In this document: piece by piece, positions 1 through 9,576 of the stretch | Layout of the letters: each line of letters opens with the position of its first letter | Numbering within the stretch: the stretch's first letter is position 1 | Assembly (NCBI RefSeq): GCF_963169125.1 | Contig: NC_084793.1 | Location: forward strand, 135,944,297 to 136,008,296 | Reading direction: 5' to 3' | Length of the DNA stretch: 64,000 bases | Origin: Humulus lupulus | Taxonomy: Eukaryota > Streptophyta > Magnoliopsida > Rosales > Cannabaceae | Position numbers and translations under genes: made by a program | The notes under the pieces: model-generated | Told to the model about the DNA's origin: nothing | Database searches by the model: none | Seen by the model: only the letters and a program-made list of their open reading frames with translations

Positions 1-234
1 AAGCTATGCACATACTAAAAAGATAAACACTTTCATCAATCAATGGCTAGCAACATTCACATCCAAAGAATTTAGCTTAAAACTCAAGAAAGAAAGACAT
101 TCAACTTCACTAAGATTTATTATATATATTTTTTAAGTTTGCAAAGTCGTCATCAAGCCCCCTAGTTAAACACTAACAAAAGCAAAGAATATCCTCAAAA
201 TAACGACAACACAACAAGACAAAGAAAAACTAAA

Positions 235-259
235 ATAATAATAATAATAATAATAATAC
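235..259. repeat. (ATA)n microsatellite
   Basis: A run of about eight ATA triplets, plain from the sequence. It lies inside the non-coding part of the Athila-like element. Confidence 0.9.
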
Positions 260-1036
260 AGATAACTATACTAACAAAGTACCTTCCTAGCAACAAAAAC
301 ACAAGACAAATGACTCAAGTTTCGGTGCTCACTACACAAAAATCACCAAAGAAACATAACTAAATACAACACAGAGAACCCAGTACACAAAACACAAAAT
401 TCATTAACAACACTTGAGACCAAAGTATAACACAACACAAAAAATTGCCAATGAGTAAGAACTACACCTATAACAGAGAATACAAAGAAACAAACATAAA
501 CAAAATCAAATTGGGGAGTAGAGTTCAGAAATGCTTATTCAATGAATATGCAGGCTCTGCTCAAGGGATGCGCAGTTGGGTCACTCGGTGCTTGGGTGAG
601 GCTGGGAGACATTGGGCTTAGGTTGGTGCGAGAGGTGACTACTGGGAAACCCAGCCAATGTGTGGCTCGTGAGTTGCTTGGTGCCTGAAAAAAATTGATG
701 GAGGGACTCTCGGATGGGAGCTGTGCGAAGAGGCGGAGGGCAGGCAAGCAGCGGCGCACCTGGGTTTGGGAGGCGCTGTTGGGCGAATGGCGCCTGGGTG
801 AAATGTCGTGGGTCTTCGTGAGGTGGAGAGGCGGAGAGGTCGACGGGGGTTTCGGGTCCGGGGCTAGTTTTGTGAGGTGGTTCTCGGTCTGGGGTCGCCG
901 TGGGGTCGATGGCTGGGTGAAGGCCGTGGGTCGACGGGATGGAGAAGGCGGAAGATTGTGGTTGTGGCTGGAAGTGATGGGGTGGCCGTGGGTATGGGGT
1001 ATTAGGGTATTTTGGTGTATAAATGGGTATACAGAT

Positions 1037-1345
1037 ATATATATATATATATAACTCTTTTCTTTTTTATATATATACATATATGTACTATTTTTTTTTA
1101 ATATATGTATACCCGAATACATAAATAAAATCTATATATATATAATTTCAGTAAAATCTTTTTATCTATAGAATCTATATATATATATGTATATAATTAT
1201 ATGTATATAATTTCAGTAAATTTTTTTTTTCTATAGAATATATGCGTATATATACATCTCTGTATAATATATATAGATTATAAATATACAATATATTTGA
1301 TCATATTTTTTTTAATATAGTATTATATATATATCTGAATGACAC
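1037..1345. repeat. AT dinucleotide-rich low-complexity tract
   Basis: Several runs of (TA)n separated by poly-T stretches make up this block. It has no coding potential. ORFs that run into it are chance readings. Confidence 0.85.
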
Positions 1346-1803
1346 CATGACCCAGGTTTGTTTCTCTGCCTAGATTACTAACAGTGCCCAAGATGTGCTT
1401 CAGCAACCCAATTTTGACGTAACTCCCTTTTTTTTCGGAAATCTTTGCGGCCGTTTTGCTGAAGCAAAACTTTCGCAAAACCATCAGACTCCAGAATTAC
1501 TTCCAAAACACCCTGTTTCTTGCTGTCTTAACACCTGAAACACCAAAATAAACATAAAACTGCTCCAAAACATCACAGTAAAATGGGATTAAAATTACAA
1601 AAAGTGAAATTAAAATAAAAATAAAAATAACTATAATTAAAAACACTCATATGTATATATATATATAATTTTTTTCTTTCTTTCTTTTCTTTCTGATTGA
1701 TTTTTTTTTCTTTTTTTTCAGTGCATTTTTATTCTTTCTTTCTTTGAGTTGCTTTACAAATGAATCCTCCAAAAACCATAGCAACCCAAACTTCATTTTT
1801 TTT

Positions 1804-2292
1804 CTAAGGATCTTTCAAGGAAATCGAGGTTTGATATTGCTCAACCTCGCTTCCCCCAAACTTTGCTCCTTTCCTTGTTACCTTAAATGCTCTTCCCAAC
1901 TGCTCATCATATAATTCCACTACACCATTGGGAAACACCTTGCTCACTAAGAACCCACCATCACACCTTGATTTCACAAGAGAGTTTGAGAAAAACACTC
2001 TATTCCCAACTTCCAACATTTGTGATTTAGGCTTGCTACTATGTTTCTTTTTCTTCTTCTTTTTCTTCGGTAGCTTTGGAGAATGCGATGGTTCTTCTTC
2101 CTTACTTATCCATGGCTCCCCACCTTTCTCAATTTCTTCAAAAGGGACCTTTTTCTTGACTCCATTGCTGTACTTTCCATGCATCTTTTCAATTATCTTG
2201 AAGTTAGAAGCACTTATGGCCAAACAAGCTTCAACTTCATTAGGAGAGCGTATAGGATTAAAAACCTTGAATGTGAATTGTTCGTCTTGAGC
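1804..2292 (-). pseudogene. Athila-like integrase C-terminal tail, fused after protease
   Basis: The frame reads on from the upstream gag-protease block across one in-frame TGA (2293-2295). It first gives residues normally found just after the Athila protease (ending near the start of the ORF at 2223). It then gives a lysine-rich linker with eight consecutive lysines, and then a segment resembling the extreme C-terminus of a Ty3 integrase (VFPNGVVELYDEQLGRAFKV). Reverse transcriptase, RNase H and the integrase core are all missing. The stop codon after LKDP at about 1804 may be the true polyprotein end. The element is therefore an internally deleted, non-autonomous derivative. The family assignment of the tail is from recalled family patterns, not a search. 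Confidence 0.6.
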
Positions 2293-3936
2293 TCAAATGG
2301 TGAGCTCTCCTTTTTCAACATCTATCAACGTCCTCCCAGTGGCAAGAAATGGTCTCCCCAAAATGATTGGTACATCCCTATCTTCCTCATAGTCAAGAAT
2401 AATGAAATCCGCCGGAAAAATGAACTTGTCAACATGTACTAGGACGTCTTCAATGTTTCCCTCCGGATGCACCATAGAACGGTCAGCCAATTGCAAGGTG
2501 AGTGTAGTTGGCCTTGCTTCTCCAATTCCCAACTTCTTAAAAATGGACATGGGCATCAAATTAATACTAGCTCCCAAATCACAAAGAGCTTTACCAACTT
2601 CTCGTCCCCCAATAGAAATTGGAATTGTGAAGCTGCCCGGATCTTTCAATTTAGGAGGAATTTTATTTTTCAATATGGCACTACAACCTTCAGTCAAAGC
2701 CACCGTTTCAAATTCTCCAAGCCTCCTCTTCTTAGTTAAAATATCCTTCAAAAACTTCACATAGTTGGGCATTTGCTCCAAAGCTTCCACCAACGGTATA
2801 TTGATGTGAAGTTGTTTCAAAACATCCAAAAATCTTCGGAATTGACCATCTTGTTGCTGCTTTTGAAAACGCTGAGGAAATGGTGGAGGTGGCTTGCTCA
2901 TAGGCTTCTCTGTAGCATTTTGCGAGGGAATTGCTGCAGCAATTGCTTCAGGATCAGCAATTAAAAATTTTGATTTTACAGCTTTGTCTCCCTTGTCCAC
3001 ACTACTTTGGACTGAAGTGGGCTCATTGTTTCTAGTACAATTTTCCTCCGTTAATTCCAGGTTTTTACCACTCCTCAAGGTAACCGCCTTACAATGCTCC
3101 TTACCATCTTTCCTTGGATTTTCTGTATCACTAGGCAAGGTGCCTTGTGGTCTATTCCTTAGCTCATTAGCAAGCTGCCCCAATTGAATTTCTAGATTCC
3201 TCAAGGATGCCGCTTGACTCTGAATTACAGCATCGTTCTTGGCCATATATTCCTTCATTAAACTCTCCAAAGAGCTTGATTGAGACACTTGAGAATGAGG
3301 TGGTTGAGCTCTTTGTTGTTGAGAAAACCCCGGTGGATATGTAGGCTTGTTTTGCATTGGTGCTCCATTTGAACTAGCTCCTTGACCCCCCCATGAGAAG
3401 TTTGGATGCTGCCTCCAACCCGGATTGTAAGAGTTCGAATATGGGTTATTACGGCTCACATTTTGATTCCCCAAGTAACAAACTGATGCAGGATTTGATG
3501 GACAACTGTCAAATGTATGCCCATCTCCACAATAAACACAAGAAACATCTGCCACTTGGCCCATAGCAACTGGTTGTACCATTCCCCCCAAACTCATGTT
3601 CTTGAGAAGGTTAGTCATTGAAGAAACTTGAGCTGTCAAAGCTGTCAATGCATCAACTTCAAGTATACCAGCCACTTTTCGACTTGTTGAGGCTCTAACA
3701 TTGGACCATTGATAATTGTTGCTAGCTATCCTCTCCAAAATCTCATAGGCTTCATTATAGGACTTAGAGAGAATAGCCCCATTGGCTGAAGCGTCTAACA
3801 CCATACGAGTGGAAGAATTGAGCCCATTGTAGAAAGTCTCCATTTGTATACAATGCGGGATCCCGTGGTGTGGGAACTTTCTCAATAATTCCTTAAATCT
3901 CTCCTAAGCTTCACAGAATGATTCATCTTCCAGCTG
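2293..3936 (-). pseudogene. Athila-like gag C-terminus and aspartic protease
   Basis: The 530-residue open stretch holds a gag C-terminal part with a zinc-knuckle-like CVYCGDGHTFDSC (CX2CX3HX4C) near residue 118. A Q/P/N-rich region follows, then the retropepsin domain near residues 400-530, with CDLGASINLMP at the active site and ILGRPFLATGR near its end. DLG in place of DSG/DTG is common in Athila relatives. Two TAG stops (3937-3939 and near 3905) separate it from the gag domain upstream, and a TGA ends it at 2293-2295. The protein would process Gag in virus-like particles. As read, it cannot be made from one frame. Confidence 0.85.
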
Positions 3937-4537
3937 CTAAAATGACATGATTTCATTGCGAAACTTGGCATTTTTGGTAGGGGGAAAGTACTTCATCAAG
4001 AATTTTTCAGCCAACTCATTCCATGCAGTCACCGAGTCGGGAGGAAGGGTGTTGAGCCAAGCTCTAGCTCGATCCCTCAAAGAGAAAGGGAACAATTTCA
4101 ACCTTAGGGCCTCGTCAGTCACTCCTTGTAGCTTGAAGGAGTCACTCACCTCCAAAAATGAACGAAGATGAAGGTGAGGATCCTCAGTAGGCAGCCCACT
4201 AAATTGACCCACTGTTTGCAACATTTGGAGCATCACGGGCTTTAACTCAAATTGGGGTGCTTGAATTTCAGGCCTAACAATGCCCGAATTAAGCTCATTA
4301 AACATGGGGGCAGCATATGGCTCTCTCTCTATCATCAGCCATAGCAATTGTGTTAGTGACATTATTAGCACCCTCAACTCCTTCAACCTCTTCAGCCATA
4401 TTAAGGCGATTTTGAGCCCGTTGTTCCCTTAGTCTTCTTCTAATTGTTCTTTCAATTTTAGGGTCAATAGGAGCTAGTTCAATGTCTTCTTTCTCGTTCA
4501 TATAGTAAATCACCTGAGAAAACTCAAGAGCAAGCAA
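3937..4537 (-). pseudogene. Athila-like gag (Retrotrans_gag domain)
   Basis: Two overlapping frames cover one gag N-terminus. The upstream piece (4298-4537) has an acidic leader followed by an RRRLREQRAQ segment. The downstream piece (3937-4386) carries the capsid-like retrotransposon gag domain, with motifs such as FSGLPTEDPHLHLRSFLEV and RARAWLNTLPPDS. The switch between frames falls near 4318, so a single-base indel is likely. The reading then stops at TAG 3937-3939. It begins about 70 bases downstream (minus strand) of the primer-binding site, as expected for gag. It is not functional as sequenced. Confidence 0.85.
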
Positions 4538-4607
4538 ACAAAGTCAGCTCAACAAAGAAAAAAAATAATTTGCAAGTAATTGATTTTACAAGAATTTCTA
4601 ATTTCAG

Positions 4608-4625
4608 TCCCCGGCAACGGCGCCA
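4608..4625 (-). promoter_or_regulatory. Primer-binding site, tRNA-Asp type (Athila-like)
   Basis: On the minus strand this reads TGGCGCCGTTGCCGGGGA, the classic plant Athila-type site that pairs with the 3' end of tRNA-Asp. It lies six bases from the inner end of the LTR at 4632. Confidence 0.9.
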
Positions 4626-4631
4626 AATTCT

Positions 4632-6113
4632 TGTTGCAAAAATTATAGCAATTAAAATGTGCAAGTATACACAGTCGGCAATGAGTAATATAATAGTAAA
4701 TGAGTATCGTCTCCACAGGGATTTTAAACTAAATAATTGCAAAATCAACTAAAGAACAATTTAAAAATAGGATAACAAAATTAAGAACATGATTGGAATA
4801 TGAATCTAAAATTTAATGTGTATACGTAATTTTAATTAAAATAAAATGAAGAACTCAGAAAAATTTAATTCAGAGAAGATCTATGTGAACAATTAGATCT
4901 GGATGGCTATTTCCCCTGTATAAATTGCCCAGTTGTTATAGCAATGGTTCAGCAATCAGGCACAGAGTTAACCGATTTCACAAGAGACCAGTAAGCTTTT
5001 TCCAAAACCCACTGATATAATTCCACAACTTAATTTAACACATTCCTATATTAAATCAGGTTGTAAAACACGCATTTAATCACCAAATCTCAGGTTATAC
5101 AAGGTAGCAAAATATTCCTATTTCACTACTAAGAACTACCTAAACATGGCATTTCTCTTGCATCATTTAAGTGGATTCAGCTAGACAAATTCTTTCCAAA
5201 ATCAGATCTAGCTAGTTAATTGTTAATTATGGCCAGTAAACAACAATCATTGAGCATTAATTACACTTAAATGAACAATGGCAAAATTACTAAACTCAAG
5301 CATTGAATCAATACTTCATCATATAGGGTTCATAGCCACCCAAATCTTAAGGAAATTAGTTCATATCTGAACTGAAAATTACAATCCAAAACAGAAATTG
5401 TTCATCCATAGAAAATATTCAGTTCACAAGTATAGAATCAAGAGTATACACTACAGAAAAGGAAATATAGAAGAAAAAGAAGAAGTAGAATCGGGTTCTA
5501 AAGTCCTCCTCCTTCCTTGGCCGTGACTCTTCCTCCTTTGGGTACTGCCTTTTTCTGTGTATATTCTCCTGTACTTCTCTCTTTTCTCTGTTGTGATAAA
5601 AATGGTATATCTCCCCTCTATTTCGGCTGGCTTCCCTTTTTAGGGTCCTTTTCCTTACCCTAATTAGACAGCCCATTTCCAACTTTTGTCCCTCTCTTGC
5701 CACCTCAGCCAGCTGACTTAATTCATTAAAATAGATGCCACATAGGTGCTGAGGTAATTACTTAAGTGCAGCTGGCTTTTGTCCACGTCATCTGTCTTCT
5801 GCCCAGGATTGCTATGCGGTTGGCCTACAGCATCGAAACAGCAATGCTCCCCTTTCAGTCCCCATTTTCCTTCTGCTCCTTTTAATTCCCTTTGGCAATT
5901 TTAAGCTTCCTTTCCTAACAACACAGAACATACATTAACATAAAATATTTACAAATAATACACCAAATAACCAACTCTTAATATGGACTCGCTACCTAGA
6001 ACAAAAAGGATAAAAATTAAACAAAATCACATTAAACACACTTCCATTACTCTTTTTCAACTTAAAAACAATCTCAAAGATCATAAAAATAACTCTAAAT
6101 CCTAGAGTTATCA
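4632..6113 (-). repeat. 5' LTR of Athila-like element
   Basis: On the minus strand the LTR starts TGATAACTCTAGG at 6113 and ends TTTTTGCAACA at 4632, just before the primer-binding site. At its outer end it abuts reverse transcriptase sequence of another element, which shows an insertion. The five bases outside (AATGG, 6114-6118) should be the target duplication, but the partner lies left of the window. Start and end follow from TG...CA and the neighbours. The partner LTR was not seen. Confidence 0.8.
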
Positions 6114-6880
6114 AATGGCCTCGATCTTTGATGGATCTACTGCTATCCCATTCTTGGACACTATATGCCATAGGAAAGTTACCTGCTCCAGCAAAAACTC
6201 ACACTTAGAGAACTTAGCGTATAGCTGATGTTCTCGTAGTCTTTTCAGGATCAATATCAAATGCTCCTCGTGCTCCTCCTTGGTCTTCGAGTTAATAAGG
6301 ATATCATCTATGAACATTACCAAAAACTTGTCCAAATAGTCCTTAAATACCATATTCATCATGTCCATAAATGCTACTAGGGCGTTAGTGAGTCCAAAAG
6401 ACATCGCTGGAAACTCATAGTGCCTGTAGCGAGTTCTAAAAGTCGTTTTCGGAATGTCTCCCTCTTTCACTTTCAACTGATGGTACCCGGATCGCAGATC
6501 AATCTTTGAGAATGTAGCTACCCCTTGCAGTTGATCAAAAAGGTCATCTATCCTAGGCAAAAGGATATTTTCTATTAATCGTGACCTTGTTTTGTTCTCG
6601 GTAATCGATGCAAATTCTCATGCTCCCGTCCTTCTTTTTCACAAATAGGACTGGTGCCCCCCCATGGAGAATGGATAGGTCTTATGAACCCCTTATCCAA
6701 CAACTCCTATAGCTGGTTCTTAAGTTCCTTCAACTCCGAAGGGGCCATTCAATAGGGTGCATTAGAGATCAGTGCTGAATCTGGTGCAAGCTCGATCACA
6801 GACTCGATTTCTCTGTCCGGGGGTAATCCTTGTAATTCCTCAAGAAACACCTCTAGGAACTAACAAACAATATGCACATC
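6114..6880 (-). pseudogene. Chromovirus reverse transcriptase fragment, cut by insertion
   Basis: The frame 6111-6560 encodes a Ty3-type reverse transcriptase core: [20 protein letters not shown], then [17 protein letters not shown], then the catalytic FIDDIL, then FSKCEFLL. The upstream palm and finger part (6560-6880) is readable only in pieces with several stops. The gene is cut exactly at 6114 by the Athila-like LTR. RNase H and integrase should lie beyond the inserted element, left of the window. The same domain occurs intact in outline in the second chromovirus at 43004-44100, to which it is clearly related. Confidence 0.9.
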
Positions 6881-6882
6881 TT

Positions 6883-7380
6883 TCAGTTTAACTCTGACTC
6901 CTTGGACTTATCCACCACACTAGCCAAAAATGTCGAACAACCATGTTGCCTCATATTCCATGCTTCTAGTGTCGATATTATGGGTGTTCGAAAACCCGCT
7001 ACTTCTCCTCTAAAGGAAAAGACCTCTCCTTCCTTTGGTCTGAACTCCACATTCTTCTTCCAACAGTCTATTGTCGCCCCATGTTTGGATAACAAATCCA
7101 TGCCAAGTATGATATCATAATCTGGTATACTCAGTTCTATAAGGTCTGCTGGGCACTCCCTACCCTCTATTGTTATACGCATTGACGGGAACCACCTAGT
7201 TGACAATATCACGTCTCCCGACGGTAACATTGTACTAAAGCTATGCTCAAACAGTTTGCAAGGCATACTCAACTTATCAATAACATTCATGGAAACATAA
7301 GAGTGAGTCGCTCCAGAATCAATGAGGACTCTACACATCATACTAGATATAGGGAGCTGACCTGTGACTAAGGTGTTGTT
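6883..7380 (-). pseudogene. Chromovirus aspartic protease domain
   Basis: The open frame 6883-7341 carries the retropepsin signature LIDSGATHSYVS close to its start and IILGMDLLSKHGATIDC further on, the usual order in plant chromoviruses. The DSG catalytic triad is kept. The frame is closed upstream by a TAG near 7397 that separates it from the zinc knuckle, and it ends at 6883 before the reverse transcriptase. It would cleave the Gag-Pol polyprotein. Confidence 0.9.
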
Positions 7381-8621
7381 GTTGGCTGCTTCATTCTAAG
7401 TTAAGGAAAAAACCCGTGCTGGTACCAGATTGTTGTTACTATTCTGTCCCGCCTTCCATTGTGGGTAATTCTTTCTGAAATGTCCTGCCTGACCGCACTT
7501 AAAACATTTATTGGTCCTGGCCTGACATTCTCCCGGGTGTCTTTTTGAGCATTTAGGACAAATGGGGTGCTCTACTCTGTTGCCTTAATGATTCCCACAG
7601 TTCCGGTCATTATAGCGATTGATGCGGTTGTTATGGTAGTTCTGAGTGTTGTGACTGTGGTTATTCGTGACCGAGGGCTTGGTCTCTTATCAGTGCCACT
7701 GTTTTCCCTTCATTAGCTTTCCGTTTATTACCCTCATTGAAGCCCTTGTTTCGGTAGTTCTCTCTTCTGGCAGCATTATCCTTTCATATCCGATCTTCAA
7801 AATATTCCGGTTCAAGTTCTGTATCAAGTACTTCTGCATAACTGACCACTTTAGCACTGGTAATCATAACACCCCTAGCGATCATCGGCTTGAGTCCCCT
7901 CACAAATATTTGGACTCACAGAGTTTCAGTTGGCACAAATTCAGGAGCAAATTTTGCCAACCTATCAAACTTCTGTGCATAATCTGTGGCAGATAGGATT
8001 CCTTGTACCAGAGTTACAAATTCATCTACCTTGGTTACTAGCACTGCCACACTGTAATACTTCTTGCTAAAATCCTGGATGAATTCTGCCCAAGTCATGT
8101 TATTCAAACCACGAATCTCTTTAATTACATTCCACAATATTCGTGCATCCATCTTGAGTAAATAGACTCCACATGAGACTCTCTGGCAATCACTCAACTC
8201 CATGTGATCGAAGATGACCTCGACCAATCTTAACCAATCCGCTGCCACTATGGGATCAGCCTTCCATTCAAATGTTGGTGGGGCTTGTTTTCTGAAACGT
8301 TCATACACTGGCTTGAACCCATAAGTTACAGGCAGTGGTTCAGTTGGTGGTGTTGACGGCTGAGGTTGCGCCACTGGCACTTGAGGCACTCTGGGCTTTT
8401 GGGGCACTTTCCTGGCATGTGCCAATTCCTCATCTCTCAGTCTTAGTTGTTCTCTCAAACTTGCTACCTTTGCGGCCAGGTCCATAGCTGGTGCTGCTGG
8501 AGCTGCAAGTTGGACTGATGGCATTTCTATGTCAGGGGTTATCGTGGCCTTAAACCTCGTGGAGACACTCTTTCCTCGGCCTCCTCCTCTTCCCTTGCCT
8601 CATCTTCCACTAGTCGACATT
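7381..8621 (-). pseudogene. Chromovirus gag with zinc knuckle
   Basis: The likely start is the ATG at 8621, giving a short basic G/R-rich leader interrupted by a TGA near 8601. The open part 7916-8524 has a possible coiled coil (LAAKVASLREQLRLRDEELA), a proline-rich linker, and the retrotransposon gag domain (FEWKADPIVAADWLRLVEV, then WAEFIQDFSKKYYSV). The following stretch is frame-shifted. It ends in a zinc knuckle CFKCGQAGHFRKNYP near 7470-7520, in which the last cysteine of CX2CX4HX4C appears replaced by tyrosine. The order gag-protease-RT fits the Tekay/Del type. Confidence 0.85.
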
Positions 8622-8897
8622 ATGAGATTCTAAGGCATCAAAAGAAAATCATAAGGAAGGAAAATCGCATAATGGTTTGATATATATTTGTAAAAATCAT
8701 ACATTCAAATAACATCATTTAGAGTTTGCAAGAGGAAAAGAAAATATCAAATCATAGCACTCAAAGTGTTCAAATCATTCCAAAAATAAAACAACCAATA
8801 AAGTGTTTAATAACCAAAAACATAAATCCTTAGGGTCCTTTTTTAAAAATCCCACCATAATCATTAACGTTTCATGGAACGATCTATGTGAAGGACT

Positions 8898-9553
8898 CTA
8901 GTCCTCAACTGTGGACTCGTCCCCTGAGCTATAATCAAAGACGTCCTCTGGGATGTGAAAGTAGCCGGGAGCACTCGCCATTATCCTCATCCTAGCGGTC
9001 ACATGTGGTATGGCTTGAGTTACCTCCTCAATTGCCAAGGTTCCTTCCACATCGTGTACTGTCTCCAAGCACTCCATCTCTCCGTCATCTGTCTTCACCA
9101 ATTCCATCTCCTCATGACTAAAATCGTAGATTACTAATTCCATGGTACTAAAGTCCAGGTCATCTTGAATGACGTCGGGCCATGCTCTGTCCAACTGAAG
9201 AAAGGCCTCAAAGTGCATTGACAATGCTTCCCTCAACACCCAATATTTCTCTCTGGGCCATAGCAAAGCTCCTCTTTTGTTCACGATCCCTTGAATACAA
9301 TCACAAACGATCGTTGTCATTTTTAACACTACAATCTTCCAATCGTAGGAATCATCCTCAAGTTGCACGTATTTCCTTGAGTAGTAGTTTCTTAGTAGTT
9401 TTCAAAACGGGAGGCATCTTGCTATACTGCAGTTACAAAACTATAAATTAAATAAAACAGAAACAAGTAATAGCACATAAAACAAATACTTACGACGCAG
9501 TGTGGTGAGATTTTCCCGTCTTTAGCGTGTATGGAGTGGGTCCTTGGAAACAT
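8898..9553 (-). pseudogene. Unknown leader ORF with candidate intron, between PBS and gag
   Basis: I do not recognise this protein. An open frame of 156 codons (8898-9368) begins QLEDDSYDWKIVVLKMTT and ends in an acidic tail (FDYSSGDESTVED). Upstream, in another frame, MPPVLKTTKKLLLKEIRA begins at 9417 and needs a one-base shift near 9365 to join it. Further upstream an ATG at 9553 opens 20 codons ending exactly at a consensus donor GTAAGT (9493-9488). A T-rich stretch and CTGCAG acceptor end at 9427, and the frame stays open across this 67-base candidate intron. The ORF lies between the primer-binding site and gag, where most chromoviruses have only a short leader. The second chromovirus in this window has no such ORF. 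Function is unknown. Confidence 0.5.
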
Positions 9554-9559
9554 GGACGA

Positions 9560-9574
9560 CCATCTCTAATACCA
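9560..9574 (-). promoter_or_regulatory. Primer-binding site, initiator tRNA-Met type
   Basis: On the minus strand it reads TGGTATTAGAGATGG, close to the standard TGGTATCAGAGC. Two bases separate it from the LTR end at 9577. Confidence 0.8.
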
Positions 9575-9576
9575 TT

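Larger units (their letters stand above)
1..1803 (-). repeat. 3' non-coding internal part of Athila-like element
   Basis: This stretch lies downstream (minus strand) of the last coding block of the Athila-like element at 1804-4537. No convincing gene is present. It holds an A/C-rich section (1-530), a G-rich section on the plus strand (560-1000), and AT repeats. A short hairpin with arms GTTTTGC/GCAAAAC lies near 1452-1469. Long non-coding tracts between pol and the 3' LTR are usual in Athila relatives. I could not find the 3' LTR, so it is probably left of the window. Assignment is by position only. Confidence 0.5.

Noticed and set aside
535..1122. Overlapping ORFs of 195 and 119 codons on opposite strands
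   Set aside because: Low-complexity composition (G-rich on one strand, AT repeats at one end) and no recognisable motif. They lie in non-coding transposon DNA.
4608..4625. Possible tRNA gene at the primer-binding site
   Set aside because: Only the 18 bases complementary to the tRNA 3' end are present. No cloverleaf can be drawn.
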